Assembly: GCF_021496725.1 (NCBI RefSeq)
Contig: NZ_CP051215.1
Location: 1-64,000 of the forward strand
Direction: 5' to 3'
DNA: 64,000 bases
Origin: Spiroplasma platyhelix PALS-1
Lineage (GTDB): Bacteria; Bacillota_I; Bacilli_A; Mycoplasmatales; VBWQ01
A program made the position numbers and the translations under genes. Under the pieces are notes generated by a model. That model made no database searches. It saw only the letters and a program-made list of their open reading frames with translations, and was not told the DNA's origin. Shown here piece by piece: positions 36,083 to 48,438 of the stretch (positions within the stretch are counted from its first letter, which is position 1; the number at the start of each line of letters is the position of its first letter).

Positions 36083-37102
36083 ATGGCAATTAAACTTAAA
36101 GAATTATATAAAGATAATCCTGAATATGGAGCGCCTTTGCCTGCACTTAGTTTAGGAAAATATAAATATGTTAGACAAACAGATATTAAAAACAAAATAT
36201 TTAATACATTTGTAAATTCAGGACCACTCTTAAAAAAAGATGATATATTAATATCAAGAGTTGGATCTAATGCTGGAGAAACTTATATTCATGATACTGA
36301 AGAAAAATGTGTATTTGCAGGTTTTTTGGTTAGATATCACTTTGATGATTTAAAATTAAAAAATAAGTATTTTTATTATTGAACTAAAACCAGTAAATAT
36401 AAAAATCAAGTAAAAAAAATGATAACAGGCAGTGGACAACCACAATTTAATCCACCTGTTGTTTCAGAATTAATGATTTTTATACCTAAAATTGAAACTC
36501 AACAACAAATAATCGACATTATTGAACCTATAGAAAAATTAGAAAAAATAATAATTCAAATAATAAATAATATTGAAAAATCTTTTTTTTCTAGATCTTT
36601 AAATTTTCAAGATTCTATTAAAAAAAATATAATTTGAAAAACAAATGGTTATGCATATGAAGGTTATGAAAAAATTAATGACGGTTTATATAAAATATTT
36701 ACAATCAAAAATATAATTGATGATTTTAAATTTTCTAGAACAAATGTATTAAAAAATAATTTAATTAATATAGGTGATTTAGTTACAGGTTTGTCTGGAA
36801 CGATTGGAACAGTAGGAATTATTTTTGAATCCGATTGAGTTTCAAATCAACGAACATTAACATTAAGAAGTAATATTCCTTTAAATCTTAAAATTGCTAT
36901 AGAAAAACAAGTTGATTTTTTATTAAAGAATGCAACTGGAGCAGTTCAAAAAAATATTACAATGAATGATATTTTAAATTTGAAAACAATTGAAAAAAAA
37001 TTAAATGATGAATTAATTAATAAATTTTATATAAAATTATTACTTTTAAAAAATAAAATTATTAAGATTAAAAATTGTGAAATAAAATTGTTAATTAAAT
37101 AG
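36083..37102 (+). CDS. hsdS: Type I specificity subunit HsdS, probably expressed copy
   Basis: A 339-residue HsdS that determines the DNA sequence recognised by the methylase and nuclease. The first recognition domain covers about residues 1-140; the conserved junction IETQQQIIDIIEPIEKLEK follows, then the second domain, ending EIKLLIK. AAAGGAGG lies seven bases before the ATG, and a divergent promoter region separates it from the recombinase. This contrasts with the other hsdS, which lacks a ribosome site. Inversion at the shared repeat would keep this promoter and first domain and swap in the other second domain. Confidence 0.9.
36499..36535 (+). repeat. Inverted repeat, right copy
   Basis: 36499-36528 matches the reverse complement of 34816-34845 (30 of 30), and 36511-36535 matches that of 34710-34734 (25 of 25). 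Such perfect identity between otherwise divergent hsdS genes suggests ongoing recombination. Confidence 0.9.
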
Positions 37103-37164
37103 TATATTAATGTGTTAGTACATTTATGTAAGATAAACGTGCAAGGAGTTATAGGCTTCCTTCT

Positions 37165-37195
37165 CCTAATCTCTTATGAGATTAGGTGCTTTTTT
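37165..37195 (+). terminator. Terminator after expressed hsdS
   Basis: CCTAATCTC (37165-37173) pairs with GAGATTAGG (37178-37186), then TGCTTTTTT. The 60 bases before it contain AAGGAG and CTTCCTT segments that could form a competing hairpin, but no gene. Confidence 0.82.
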
Positions 37196-37246
37196 ATTAA
37201 TTTAATTTTTATGAAAATAAAAAGTTATTTTTATAATCTACTTTAA

Positions 37247-37275
37247 TTGTCAATAAGAATCAGATAAAATAAGAT
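37247..37275 (+). promoter_or_regulatory. Probable lysS promoter
   Basis: TTGTCA (37247-37252) and TAAGAT (37270-37275) with a 17-bp spacer, 30 bases before lysS. Confidence 0.45.
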
Positions 37276-37305
37276 AAATGATATTAATAAAAAGGATGAA
37301 ACCTA

Positions 37306-39086
<1,781 letters not shown>

Positions 39087-39231
39087 TTTATATCTACCCC
39101 TTTTCTTTATATATAAAAAAATTGTAACACATCATTTTTATTTAATAAACTAAAAAAGATATTGCTTTTTTTTATTAATAATGATAATATTTCTAAGTAA
39201 TTTTTATTAAATTTAAAGTGAGGTGCCACTT

Positions 39232-39555
39232 ATGGCTCAAGCTAATATTCATCCTAAATATTTTAAAACTGAGGTTACTTGTATAACATGTAGTAATCAT
39301 TTTATTACTGGTTCAACAAAAGGTCCAGAGATTCGTGTTGATACATGTTCTAATTGTCATCCTTTTTATACTGGAAAACAATCATTCCTTTCTGCTAAAG
39401 GTCAAGTTGAACGCTTCTTGAATAAAGCAAGTAAGAAAGTTGAAGCAAAGCCAGAAAAGAAAGATGCTAAGACAAAACAAGAACCAAAAAACACTAAAGT
39501 GGTTAGTTTAGATAATTTCAAGGTTGAAACAAAGTCAGAAAAAAATAATAAATAA
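39232..39555 (+). CDS. rpmE: 50S ribosomal protein L31
   Basis: L31 of the zinc-binding type: CITC at about 17-20 and CSNC at about 39-42, with the family phrase HPFYTGKQ and an N-terminal NIHPKYF. The length is 107 residues because of a Lys/Glu-rich C-terminal extension of about 35 residues beyond the usual end, ending NFKVETKSEKNNK. ATG at 39232 follows GTGAGGTG. Own terminator. Confidence 0.95.
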   Translation: MAQANIHPKYFKTEVTCITCSNHFITGSTKGPEIRVDTCSNCHPFYTGKQSFLSAKGQVERFLNKASKKVEAKPEKKDAKTKQEPKNTKVVSLDNFKVETKSEKNNK

Positions 39556-39564
39556 TAAAGCAAG

Positions 39565-39607
39565 AATGGAAAGTAACTTTACCACATAAGGTTATTTTCC
39601 ATTTTTT
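39565..39607 (+). terminator. Terminator of rpmE
   Basis: A 13-bp stem with one G-T pair (39565-39577 with 39591-39603), followed by a T-run. Confidence 0.75.
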
Positions 39608-39698
39608 AGTTAGAAAGAGATTATTCTTTTTATCTAACTTATTTTTTTTCAATTTTAAGTTAAAATTATTTATAGAATAAAGAAAGATAGGCAAATTT

Positions 39699-41666
39699 AT
39701 GAAAGACGTATTGATTGATTGAAGCTTAAATCAAAATCTTAAATATGGTTCTTCAAATAGTGAGAAAGTATCTTTAAAAGTTAAAGAATGGACAATTGCT
39801 AAAGGTGTTAAGAATTGAAGCTTTGATGCTAGTTCACCAATAATCTTAGCACTTTTTAGTAATGAAGAAGATAACCTAAATAATATTTTAAAAGCCTTTG
39901 GTGGCTTTGGGAACATCATCTTTGGTCAAATTATTTTAAATGAAGAAGATGTTACTTATAATTTTCCTGGTTGAGAAAGACAGATTGCTTATTTAGCTAG
40001 CAATCAATTTCAATGAAATAAGCTTTTTTCAGTTCGTCATAATCTTATCAAAACAGCAAAATCAGTCAGACCATTTTTACAAGCAATAGGGCGAAATAAT
40101 ACTAAAGTTAAGATTGATATTGCAAGTTTAAAAAATACTGGTAGAAATTTAAATCGGGCAGAATTTAAAGCTAGAGTTATTAAATTGATTAAAGCATTTA
40201 TCAATGAAACTCAAACATCAAGAAATTTATTTATCAAAGAATATGAAACACAAATTAATGAATTTCATGAAAGATTTGCTAAGAATAAATTTAATTTTCC
40301 TGGTGGTGAAGAACTAGCAGAAGTTTTAATTAGAAAACTTAATGCTGAAGAAGAAAATATGATTGTGAACAATAATTTGTTATTTTATCAATCGCTTCAA
40401 GATCGTATTTCTAGTTTGGAAAATTTAGTTGGCGATTGTATTTGTGGTTGCGAACCACCAAAGAAAAGAAAAAAAGAATTTGAATTAAATGAGATGCCTT
40501 TCATTATTGATGAAATAAATAGTTATTTAGAAGATAAGATTTTTCTAACTAGAAAGCAAATTCGTACTACTTTAAAAAGTTGTAACAATCACAATCAAAT
40601 TTTTAGTAACGAATTAAATCAAGCGTTAGCATATAAAAAAATTAATCTTTCTCGCACACAAGTTGATCAAATCATTGAAGAATGAGTAGACTTAGCTGAA
40701 GTGCAAAGAATTAAATTTAACATGAAGCAAGATTTTATCGCAATGCAGTTGCTACCTGATGAAATGCAACTATTGCTAAAAAACATCAGACATGAGATTG
40801 AAATTTATCACAAAAAACTTTTAGATCATCAAAAATTTGAAGATGCTAGTGTCTATCATCAAGAATTAAAAGATTTAGAAGATAAGCTAATTGATTTTCG
40901 TGATTTAATTGATGACAATATTAGTCTTATTTTTGAAGAGTTGCAACTAACAAGTTTATTAAAAAGAAGATATAGTGATCTTTCACTTTTAGAACGAAGA
41001 ATTGTTAAGGTTATTCAGAAATTAGTAGTTGTGAACAAAGTTTTATTGTTAGAAAATCCGTTTTACTTGTTAGAACGTTCTGATAAGGTTAAGTTGGCAA
41101 AATGACTAAAAATCCTAGCAAAAAAATTATCAATTATTATTATTTTTTCTTCAAAATCAAATGAAGAAATTAGTTTAGTTGCTTCTCATCTTGCTGTGAT
41201 TGAAAATGGTCTTGTTGTTCAGCAAGGTAAGATTGGTGAAATTTCTGCTAAGCCACTATCACTAAATTTATTAAAAGAAATGAATAAAAGAGGTTTAAAT
41301 GTTTTTTTAGGGCAATGATACCCGCCAACTTTAAGTTTCTATAATAAGCAAATTGCTATTTTTCCTAACTTAAAAAATGCTCCAATTATCGCTTTAAAAG
41401 CAAGCGATATTATTTTTAGTTACAGAAAACCATTATTTACCTTTTTCTCTAAGGTTATTAAAATTAGTGGTACGATTAAGGAAGTTAATAAGATTAATGA
41501 AAGACAATCACTTTTGACTTTTAAAACTTTTGATGATAATTTATTTGAAGTTTTAGTTTATAATTATAATAATTTTAAAATTGGTTCAAAAGGTTGAATC
41601 TCAATTGTTAAGAATACAATTTATATCTTTGATTCTGAAAATAAACAATTAATTGGAACTTGATAG
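39699..41666 (+). CDS. ABC-ATPase-like protein with degenerate catalytic motifs
   Basis: A 655-residue protein. Spaced segments follow the plan of a sugar-type (UgpC/MsmK) ABC ATPase with a helical insertion and a C-terminal OB/TOBE-like domain, but the catalytic motifs are lost. The P-loop position (about 52-60) reads FSNEEDNLN. The signature position (428-434) reads LSLLERR instead of LSGGQ. Walker B (449-454) reads LLLENP instead of LLLDEP. HLAVIENGLVVQQGKIGEI matches the region after the switch His. The insert (about 140-400) is Glu/Lys/Gln-rich with a small Cys cluster (CICGC). No permease genes are nearby. I infer a non-hydrolysing relative with a structural or regulatory role. Confidence 0.6.
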
Positions 41667-41678
41667 AAAGGATTTATC

Positions 41679-42707
41679 ATGAATGATAGGAATGATTTTA
41701 AAAAAAATGCGAAAAAGATTTATGATTTAATTAAAAAAAGTAACACAATAATTATTCATCGTCACGTCAATCCAGATGGAGATGCTTTAGGTTCACAATG
41801 AGGATTAAAAAGAATTATTGAAGAAAATTTCCCTAAGAAAAAAGTTTTAGTTCCAGGTGATATGACTGATTACATGTTGAAATTTTTTAAACCAGCAGAT
41901 ATTGTAAATCAAAGTGACTATCATGATGCTTTAGTTATTATTTGTGATACAGCTAATCGAGAAAGAATTAGTGGTCAGTTCTGACAAGAAGCAAAAAATA
42001 TTATCAAGATTGACCATCATCCTGAGGTTGATGATTATGGTACTTTAAGTTTAGTTGATAGTTCTGCTTCGGCAGCTTGCCAAGTGGCAGCTAAATGAGC
42101 TCAGACACTAAAGTTAAAAGTTTCTAAAGAAGCTGCTAGAGATTTATTTTTAGGATTGGTAACTGATTCAGGAAGATTCTTGTATCGTTCAGTTAGTAGT
42201 GAAACATTTGATGTTGCAAGTTTTTTAGTCGAAAGTAAATTTAGTCTTTTAGATTTATATGAAAATTTATATATCCAAGAATTAAAAAATGCCTGAATTA
42301 AAGGATACATTTTAAGTAATTTTACAGTTAGTAGTCATGGTGTTGGTTATTTAATTTTTACAAAAGAAGAATTATTAAAATTAGAGAAAGAATTAAATAA
42401 TAAAATCAAAGCAATTGATAAGAAAGCAAAAATAACTTTAATCAGAGAAGATTTTACTAATCAAGTTAATTTAATGAGTAACATCAAAGGAATTAAAATT
42501 TGATTTATTGCTTGTCAAGACGCCATAACTTCAGATTTTAAAATTAGTGTCCGAAGTGCAAGATGAAAAATTAATGATGTTGTTGCAAAGTTTGGTGGTG
42601 GAGGCCACGATAGCGCAGCAGGAGCAAGATTAGAAAATCTAGCAATTGTCAAGAATTTATTCAATGCTTTAGATAAATTAGCAAATTTAGCACCAAATAT
42701 TAAATAA
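41679..42707 (+). CDS. nrnA: Bifunctional oligoribonuclease/PAP phosphatase NrnA
   Basis: DHH/DHHA1 phosphoesterase that degrades nanoRNAs and in some species pAp, 342 residues. Motif I HVNPDGDALGS at 29-39, CDTAN at 89-93, the DHH motif at 112-114, and the substrate loop FGGGGHDSAAG near the C-terminus. GAAAGG precedes the ATG, 12 bases after the previous stop, so these genes are co-transcribed. Confidence 0.93.
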
Positions 42708-42731
42708 TTGGAAGCAAAAGGAGAAGTTGGA

Positions 42732-43325
42732 ATGTATAATCGTTATAATGATGGTTGAATTGAAGTAATTGCAGGATGCATGTTTGCCGGAAAGACAGAA
42801 GAATTTATTCGTCGTATAATTCGTTTGCAATACGCTAACCGAAAGGTTTTAGTTTTCAAACCAACAATAGATGTTCGTTACGCAACAACTAAAGTTGTGA
42901 CTCATAAAGGTGTCTCAATTCAAGCAATTATGATTGATCGTAATCAGCCAGAAGAGATTTTAAAAATCTTAGCAAAGAAAGAAAATAAGAATGTTAATGC
43001 AATAGCAGTTGATGAAGTTCAATTTTTCCATAAAAATATTGTTGAAATTTTAGATCAATTAGCGAATAATAATAAGCAGGTGATAGTGGCTGGTTTAGAT
43101 CAAGATTTTCGTGCTGAGCCTTTTGAAGTTATGTCAGCTATCCTGCCAAGAGCAGAGTTTGTGACAAAATTAGATGCAATTTGTGTTGTTTGCGGTGCAG
43201 CAGCAACAAGAACACAAAGAATCATCAATGGTAAGGAAGCAAGTTATAATGATCCAATTATTGAGATTGGCGCACAAGAAAAATATGAAGCTAGATGTCG
43301 CAAGGATCATAAAGTTTTAAAATAA
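42732..43325 (+). CDS. tdk: Thymidine kinase
   Basis: Type II thymidine kinase for dTMP salvage, 197 residues. P-loop GCMFAGKT at 15-22, DEVQFF (Walker B) and GLDQDFRAEPF. The zinc-binding pair CVVCG is followed by a late CRKDH. The ATG at 42732 (MYNRYNDGWIEVIAG) has AAAGGAG upstream; a UGA-Trp at residue 9 hides this start under the standard code. Confidence 0.95.
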
Positions 43326-43344
43326 AAGTTAGGTGCTTTTAAAA

Positions 43345-44448
43345 ATGATTAATGAAAAAATTTTACAACAATTAAATTTACTTGAGCAAAAGTATCAAGA
43401 AATTGAAAAACAACTTTTGACTTTAGATATCAAAAGTCAAAGAGAAAAATACACTGAATTAAGTAAAGAGCAAAAAAGATTAGAGCCAATTATTAATCAA
43501 TTTTTAGTTTATCAAAAAATTAAAAATAGTTTGATTGAAGAAAAGCAATATTTAGAATCAGAAAAAGATGCTGAGTTAGTTGAAATGCTGAAAGCAGAAA
43601 TTAAAGCTAACGAACAAAAGCTAATTGAAGCAGAAGAAAAATTACAATTGATTTTAATTCCAAAAGATGACAACGACAACAAGAATGTTATTTTTGAAAT
43701 TCGTGGTGCTGTTGGTGGAGAAGAAGCTAATATCTTTGCTGGTGATTTATATCGCATGTATTTAAAGTATAGCGAGAATCAAAATTGAAAAGTTGAAACA
43801 ATTGAAGCAAAAGAATCTCCTTCAGGAGGTTTCACTTATATTGCATTTATGATTCGTGGTAAGCAAGTATTTTCAAAATTAAAATATGAAGCTGGTGCAC
43901 ATCGTGTTCAACGAGTACCAAAAACTGAATCGCAAGGTAGAATTCACACTTCAATTGCTACTGTAGCAGTACTACCAGAAGCAAGTGAGATTGATGTGAA
44001 CGTCAACCCTAACGATTTAAAAATTGATACCTATCGTTCTAGTGGAGCAGGTGGTCAGCATGTTAACACAACTGATTCAGCAGTAAGAATCACTCATCTG
44101 CCGTCAGGCATAGTGGTGACCTCACAAGATGGTCGTAGTCAGCATGATAACAAAGATAAAGCAATGCGTGTTTTACGAGCTAAGCTTTATGAATTCCAAT
44201 TATCGCAGCAACAAGGTGAAATTGGTGACATCAGAAAAAATGCTGTTGGTTCTGGTGAACGATCAGAAAAAATTAGAACTTACAATTATCCACAAAATCG
44301 TGTTACCGATCATCGTATTGGTCTAACATTAAATAAATTAGATCAAGTGATTGAAGGTAACTTAGATGAAATTATTCTCGCTTTGATTAGCGCAGAAGAA
44401 AGAAGAAAACTAGAAAATTTAGAGAATGAAGTTATGAAACTAAATTAG
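43345..44448 (+). CDS. prfA: Peptide chain release factor 1
   Basis: Recognises UAA and UAG and releases the finished peptide, 367 residues. The GGQ catalytic loop is at 236-238 ([17 protein letters not shown]), and the PxT anticodon-like motif is PKT at 192-194. No RF2 is needed where UGA is sense. The stop codon lies in the loop of an intrinsic terminator. prmC, which methylates the GGQ glutamine, follows one gene later. Confidence 0.96.
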
Positions 44449-44468
44449 TAGTTTAGTTTCATTTTTTC
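44434..44468 (+). terminator. Terminator overlapping the prfA stop
   Basis: ATGAAACTAAA (44434-44444) pairs with TTTAGTTTCAT (44452-44462), loop of seven bases including the stop codon, followed by a T-run. Confidence 0.8.
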
Positions 44469-44508
44469 AATTATAATTAATAGTAGAATATTTGAGGTGT
44501 TTTCAAAA

Positions 44509-44898
44509 ATGAATTTCCAAGTTTTTGGCAATCGAATTAAACTTTTCTTTTTAATTACCATTATTTTTTTAATGTTGACTATTGGAATGTTTGTAGCATT
44601 TTTAGTTATTCAAACTAATCCCTCTCATACTTGATATTTAATGATGTTTGTTTGATTTGGTACAACGACAACATTATTATTTCATTATCTATTATGAAGA
44701 AATCTACCTTTCTTACAAGCATTGGATATTGCAAGAACTAACAATTACACATTTTTCTTATCTTTAATTGTTTACATTATCTTATTTCCAATTATTGCAA
44801 TTTTATCGCTTGCTTTTTTAGTTATTTTTACGATAGCAATCTTAATTTTATGAATTAAAAGTTTATTCAAACGCAAAAAAGGTAAAGATCAACTTTAA
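44509..44898 (+). CDS. Small integral membrane protein
   Basis: A 129-residue protein of unrecognised family with about four hydrophobic helices: roughly 10-34, 42-62, 81-96 and 97-117. The C-terminal tail is basic (KSLFKRKKGKDQL), implying a cytoplasmic end. TTGAGG lies about 13 bases upstream of the ATG. It sits between prfA and prmC and ends two bases before prmC, so it is translated from the same message. No function can be assigned. Confidence 0.75.
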
Positions 44899-44900
44899 TT

Positions 44901-45743
44901 ATGCAAATTTATCAATTTTTAAATCTTGCTAGAACAGTTAATGATAACGAAAATGTCAACAAAATAATTTTAGTTAATTTGTTGAATAAGGATTTAGTTT
45001 GATTGTATTCCAATCTCAACACAATTAAATATGATCAAAAGTTTTTAAAAAAATATTTAGCTTTAGTCAAACAATATGCTGATGGTCTACCATTAGGATA
45101 TATTTTTGGCTATGTTTTTTTTAATGGCAACAAAATTTTAGTAGACAAGAATGTGCTCATCCCAAGAAATGAAACTGAAATTTTAGTAGATCGCGCTTTA
45201 TTTTATGCAGAAAAGCTATTTGCTTCAAAAATACTAAACGTGCTAGATTTGTGTACTGGTAGTGGGTGTATTGCTATTAGTATGGCTTTAAAAAAAGCAA
45301 ATTGAAATTTTATTGCTAGTGACATTAGTACTAAAACTTTAGATACTGCTCGTTTGAATCAAAACTTACATCAGTTAGTTAACGTTAAGTTAGTTACTAG
45401 TGATTTATTTGTTAATTTAGCAGAGAGCAAATTTGACTTGATTGTTTGTAATCCACCTTATATTGAAAAGAGTTCTGATACTTATCAAATTAGTAAATTA
45501 GCTCATGAACCAGAACTAGCGTTATTTGCTGATGATGGTGGGCTGGAATTCTATCAAAGAATTTTTGCTTCAGTTTTAAATTATACAAAACCAGATTTTT
45601 TGCTTGCTTTAGAAATTGGCTTTGATCAGAAGCAAGCGCTTGAAAAAATGTTAGCAGAAAAATTTAGTAGTTATTTTTATTGATTTGAAAAAGACTATCA
45701 AAATCATTGACGCTTTTTATTTATTAGCAGCAAAGGATTATAA
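44901..45743 (+). CDS. prmC: Release factor glutamine methyltransferase
   Basis: Methylates the glutamine of the GGQ motif in release factor 1. It has 280 residues. SAM site VLDLCTGSGCIAISMAL and the catalytic NPPY at 184-187. GYIFGYVFFNG and LIPRNETEILVD are family-specific. It starts two bases after the preceding membrane-protein gene. UGA-Trp codons occur from residue 34 on. Confidence 0.94.
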
Positions 45744-45759
45744 CATACATTTAAATTTA

Positions 45760-45799
45760 AATATCATTATTTTTTTCATTGAGATAATGATATTTTTTA
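45760..45799 (+). terminator. Terminator after prmC
   Basis: AATATCATTAT (45760-45770, starting one base in) pairs with ATAATGATATT (45784-45794), followed by TTTTT. Confidence 0.8.
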
Positions 45800-45856
45800 T
45801 ATTTGAAAAAGGAAATTGCTCCATATCTTTTTAATTAGGATAATGGAGGCAATTTA

Positions 45857-47785
45857 ATGGGGCGGTTTATTGAAATATTAAAAGAATTTCAAAATAACTC
45901 ACAATCTCTTTCCTTAACTTATCTAACAGCAAAGTTTTCATTAACTATTAGAACCTTACAAAGGGATATTCAAAGAATTAACACTTTGTTATCAGAAATT
46001 AGTAATTGTAAGATTATTAAAAGTAAAGATCGATTAATTCTCATTGGAGATAATTCTGATTTTGCGATTAATAATTTACTAAAAAAATTTCTTAAACTTT
46101 CAAATAATAATGAGATAAAAACTTATCAATTACTTTTGTTTTTTATTTGAGAGAATCAGCCTTTATCTAATAGTAAATTGATTAGCTTTACTAGTGGTAA
46201 TTTATATAGTTTGAAACAACAGTTAGATTTAATTAATAGTTTTTTTCAATATTATCAATTGAATCTTAGCTTGAAGTTTAAAACTAAAAAAGGATGATTG
46301 TTAGCTGGTTCTGAGCAAGATTTGCGATTACTTGCAACAAATATTTTAATCAATCTTAGTCATAATGCTTCAAATCCTAGTAATTATTTAGAATCTAATT
46401 TATTTCATCTTATTAACAAATTGAAAGAAGTATTGGTAAATAGTAGCATTTATAAATTCTATTATTCTGAAATATTATATTTTTTGATTATGGTCGTTAG
46501 AAGAATAAAGATTGATAAATTACTAAATAATTACGATTGTCATCAGCTTTTAACGCAATTAGTTAATTGCGAAAAGACGATCAAAAAACATTGTGATGAA
46601 TTAATTAATTTATTACAAAGAAATTTTGCTTTGAAATTTAATCAACATGAAATGGATTATCTTAAATCTGTAATGTTTTTTAATCAGAAGCATTTTAATA
46701 ATAGTTTGTTTTCAAAACTAATGCTTGAACTTAAGAATTTGATCAAAGATTTAATTTTTAAAAAATATCAGCTTACATTATTAGTTAAAAACTTTAAATT
46801 AACGCTTAATAATTTTCTGACAGAAAATTACTTAAGATTCCTGTTTAATCTTTATCAGTCTTTTAATTTTAATGAGGTTAAAAAAAGTCCTTTTTCAAAT
46901 GATGATTCTTATTTCTATGGTTGAGAAATACTTAATATTATTAACTTTGCTTTTAAGCAATTTAACATTAACATCAATTTTAATTTATTTGTCAATGATT
47001 ATTGATTGATGAACTTTAATAGTCTTTACTTGCGAAACAGTCAAAAAAACTGAATAATTCCTCTCTATTATCAAGAAAATCTAGCCTCTTATTCTGAGTT
47101 AAATAAAGTGCTTTTATTTATTAAGAATAAATATCCAAACATTATTTTAAAATCCTTAGATATAAATAATAATGTTTATCAATGGAATATTTTAAATAAG
47201 CAGTATATGATTTTGCTTGATGATACTCCCTCTTTAAAATTATCGCAATTTGAGCAAATTCTCCCAATTAAATATCATCATTTAACTTTAAATCAACTAC
47301 AAACAAGTATTGATTTAATGATTGAAAAGATAATGTTTAATAAAATTAGTTCATCAATCTTAGTTCTTGATTTCTTTCTAAAACAAAAATTCTATAGCTT
47401 AAAAACTTTTTTAACATTGTTTCAAGCATTGTTAATTAGGAAGTTTAAAATAAATTGAATTGATTTTGATTTAAAAGATGCCTTTATTGATCAGAAATTT
47501 TCTGAAGCAAATATTCTCTTAGTACATAAATTAATCCCCATTAATAATATTGATTTACCTATTATCCTAATTTATTTAAAAAACCCTTTATTTTTTCATA
47601 AAAGAAACCCAATTCATTTTATTTTTATCTTAATTAATAATTCAAATAATTTATATCAATACGATTGAATGAGTTCGTATCTCAATTTAATTAAGAATAA
47701 TTTTAATATTAAAATCACAAGTATCAAAAAATTAATTCAAGTTTGTAGCAATTCTTTATCTCATAAAAGTCTAGTGCGAAACTAG
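45857..47785 (+). CDS. Putative HTH/PRD-domain transcriptional regulator
   Basis: A 642-residue protein with an N-terminal winged helix-turn-helix (about 20-50: LTYLTAKFSLTIRTLQRDIQ) typical of DeoR/BglG/Mga-like regulators that use PRD and PTS-like domains. The helical middle (about 150-330) has a PRD-like phrase, FALKFNQHEMDYLKSVMFF. The C-terminal half could be a degenerate EIIB/EIIA-like region. Very Asn/Leu/Ile-rich, divergent and weakly conserved. AGGATAATGGAGG precedes the ATG. No PTS genes are adjacent; the nearest is ptsG, 10 kb away. Target genes are unknown. Confidence 0.6.
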
Positions 47786-47798
47786 ACTTTTATTTTTT
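47765..47798 (+). terminator. Terminator overlapping regulator stop
   Basis: AAAAGTCTAGT (47765-47775) pairs with ACTAGACTTTT (47781-47791), loop GCGAA, then a T-run. Confidence 0.88.
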
Positions 47799-47806
47799 TA
47801 TGTTTT

Positions 47807-47834
47807 TTGACTTTTTAGCACTAAATGATATAAT
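47807..47834 (+). promoter_or_regulatory. Promoter of tsaC
   Basis: TTGACT (47807-47812) and TATAAT (47829-47834) with a 16-bp spacer, 37 bases before the gene. Confidence 0.65.
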
Positions 47835-47871
47835 TTTTTCATATTTTTAGGTAAATTAAAGGAGTCTTATC

Positions 47872-48423
47872 ATGACTGTTGTTGAACCAACTGAATTTAG
47901 TCAAATTGTTGACATCATTGATGCGGGCAGTGTTGTTGCTTTACCAACAGATACAATTTATGGACTTGTTTGCAAGTATGATTATGAATCAGCTATTGTA
48001 CAGATTTATGAAATGAAAAAGCGTCCTATAACAAAGGCACTACAAATTTTAGTAGCTAATTGAGAGCAAGCAAAAGAGATTGGGATTTTCGATGATCATT
48101 TAGTTAGATATTTAGAAGATCAATATGCAACAGGTCATGTTACAGTGATTGTGAAAAAGCAAGAGTTGTTAGATAAAATTAAGTACTGACAACAATGAGA
48201 TAGTGTTGCAATTAGAGTTACTAAATATCCTTTAGTACAAAAAATTATTGCTGCTGTTGGACCACTAGCAGCTACTAGTTGTAATATCAGTGGTCAAAAG
48301 CCAATTAATGATTCTAGCAAAATTAATTTACCTTTTTTAGAATATGTTGTAAGTGGAAAAATTTCAAAGCCTGAAGAATCAACTATTTATGATAGCGTCA
48401 CTAAAAAAATAATTCGTTCTTAA
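47872..48423 (+). CDS. tsaC: Threonylcarbamoyl-AMP synthase
   Basis: YrdC/Sua5-family enzyme that makes threonylcarbamoyl-AMP from threonine, bicarbonate and ATP for the t6A37 modification of ANN-decoding tRNAs. It has 183 residues. Seen: VVALPTDTIYGLVC, the KKRPITKALQI basic loop that binds ATP, and TSCNISGQKPINDSSKI. Short form without the Sua5 C-terminal domain. GGAG precedes the ATG. Confidence 0.93.
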
Positions 48424-48438
48424 AAAAAGGAGTATCTA

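Noticed and set aside
29532-37102. Restriction island as part of a prophage or integrative element
   Set aside because: No phage structural genes, transposase or direct-repeat attachment sites are visible at its edges; the recombinase is better explained by hsdS inversion.
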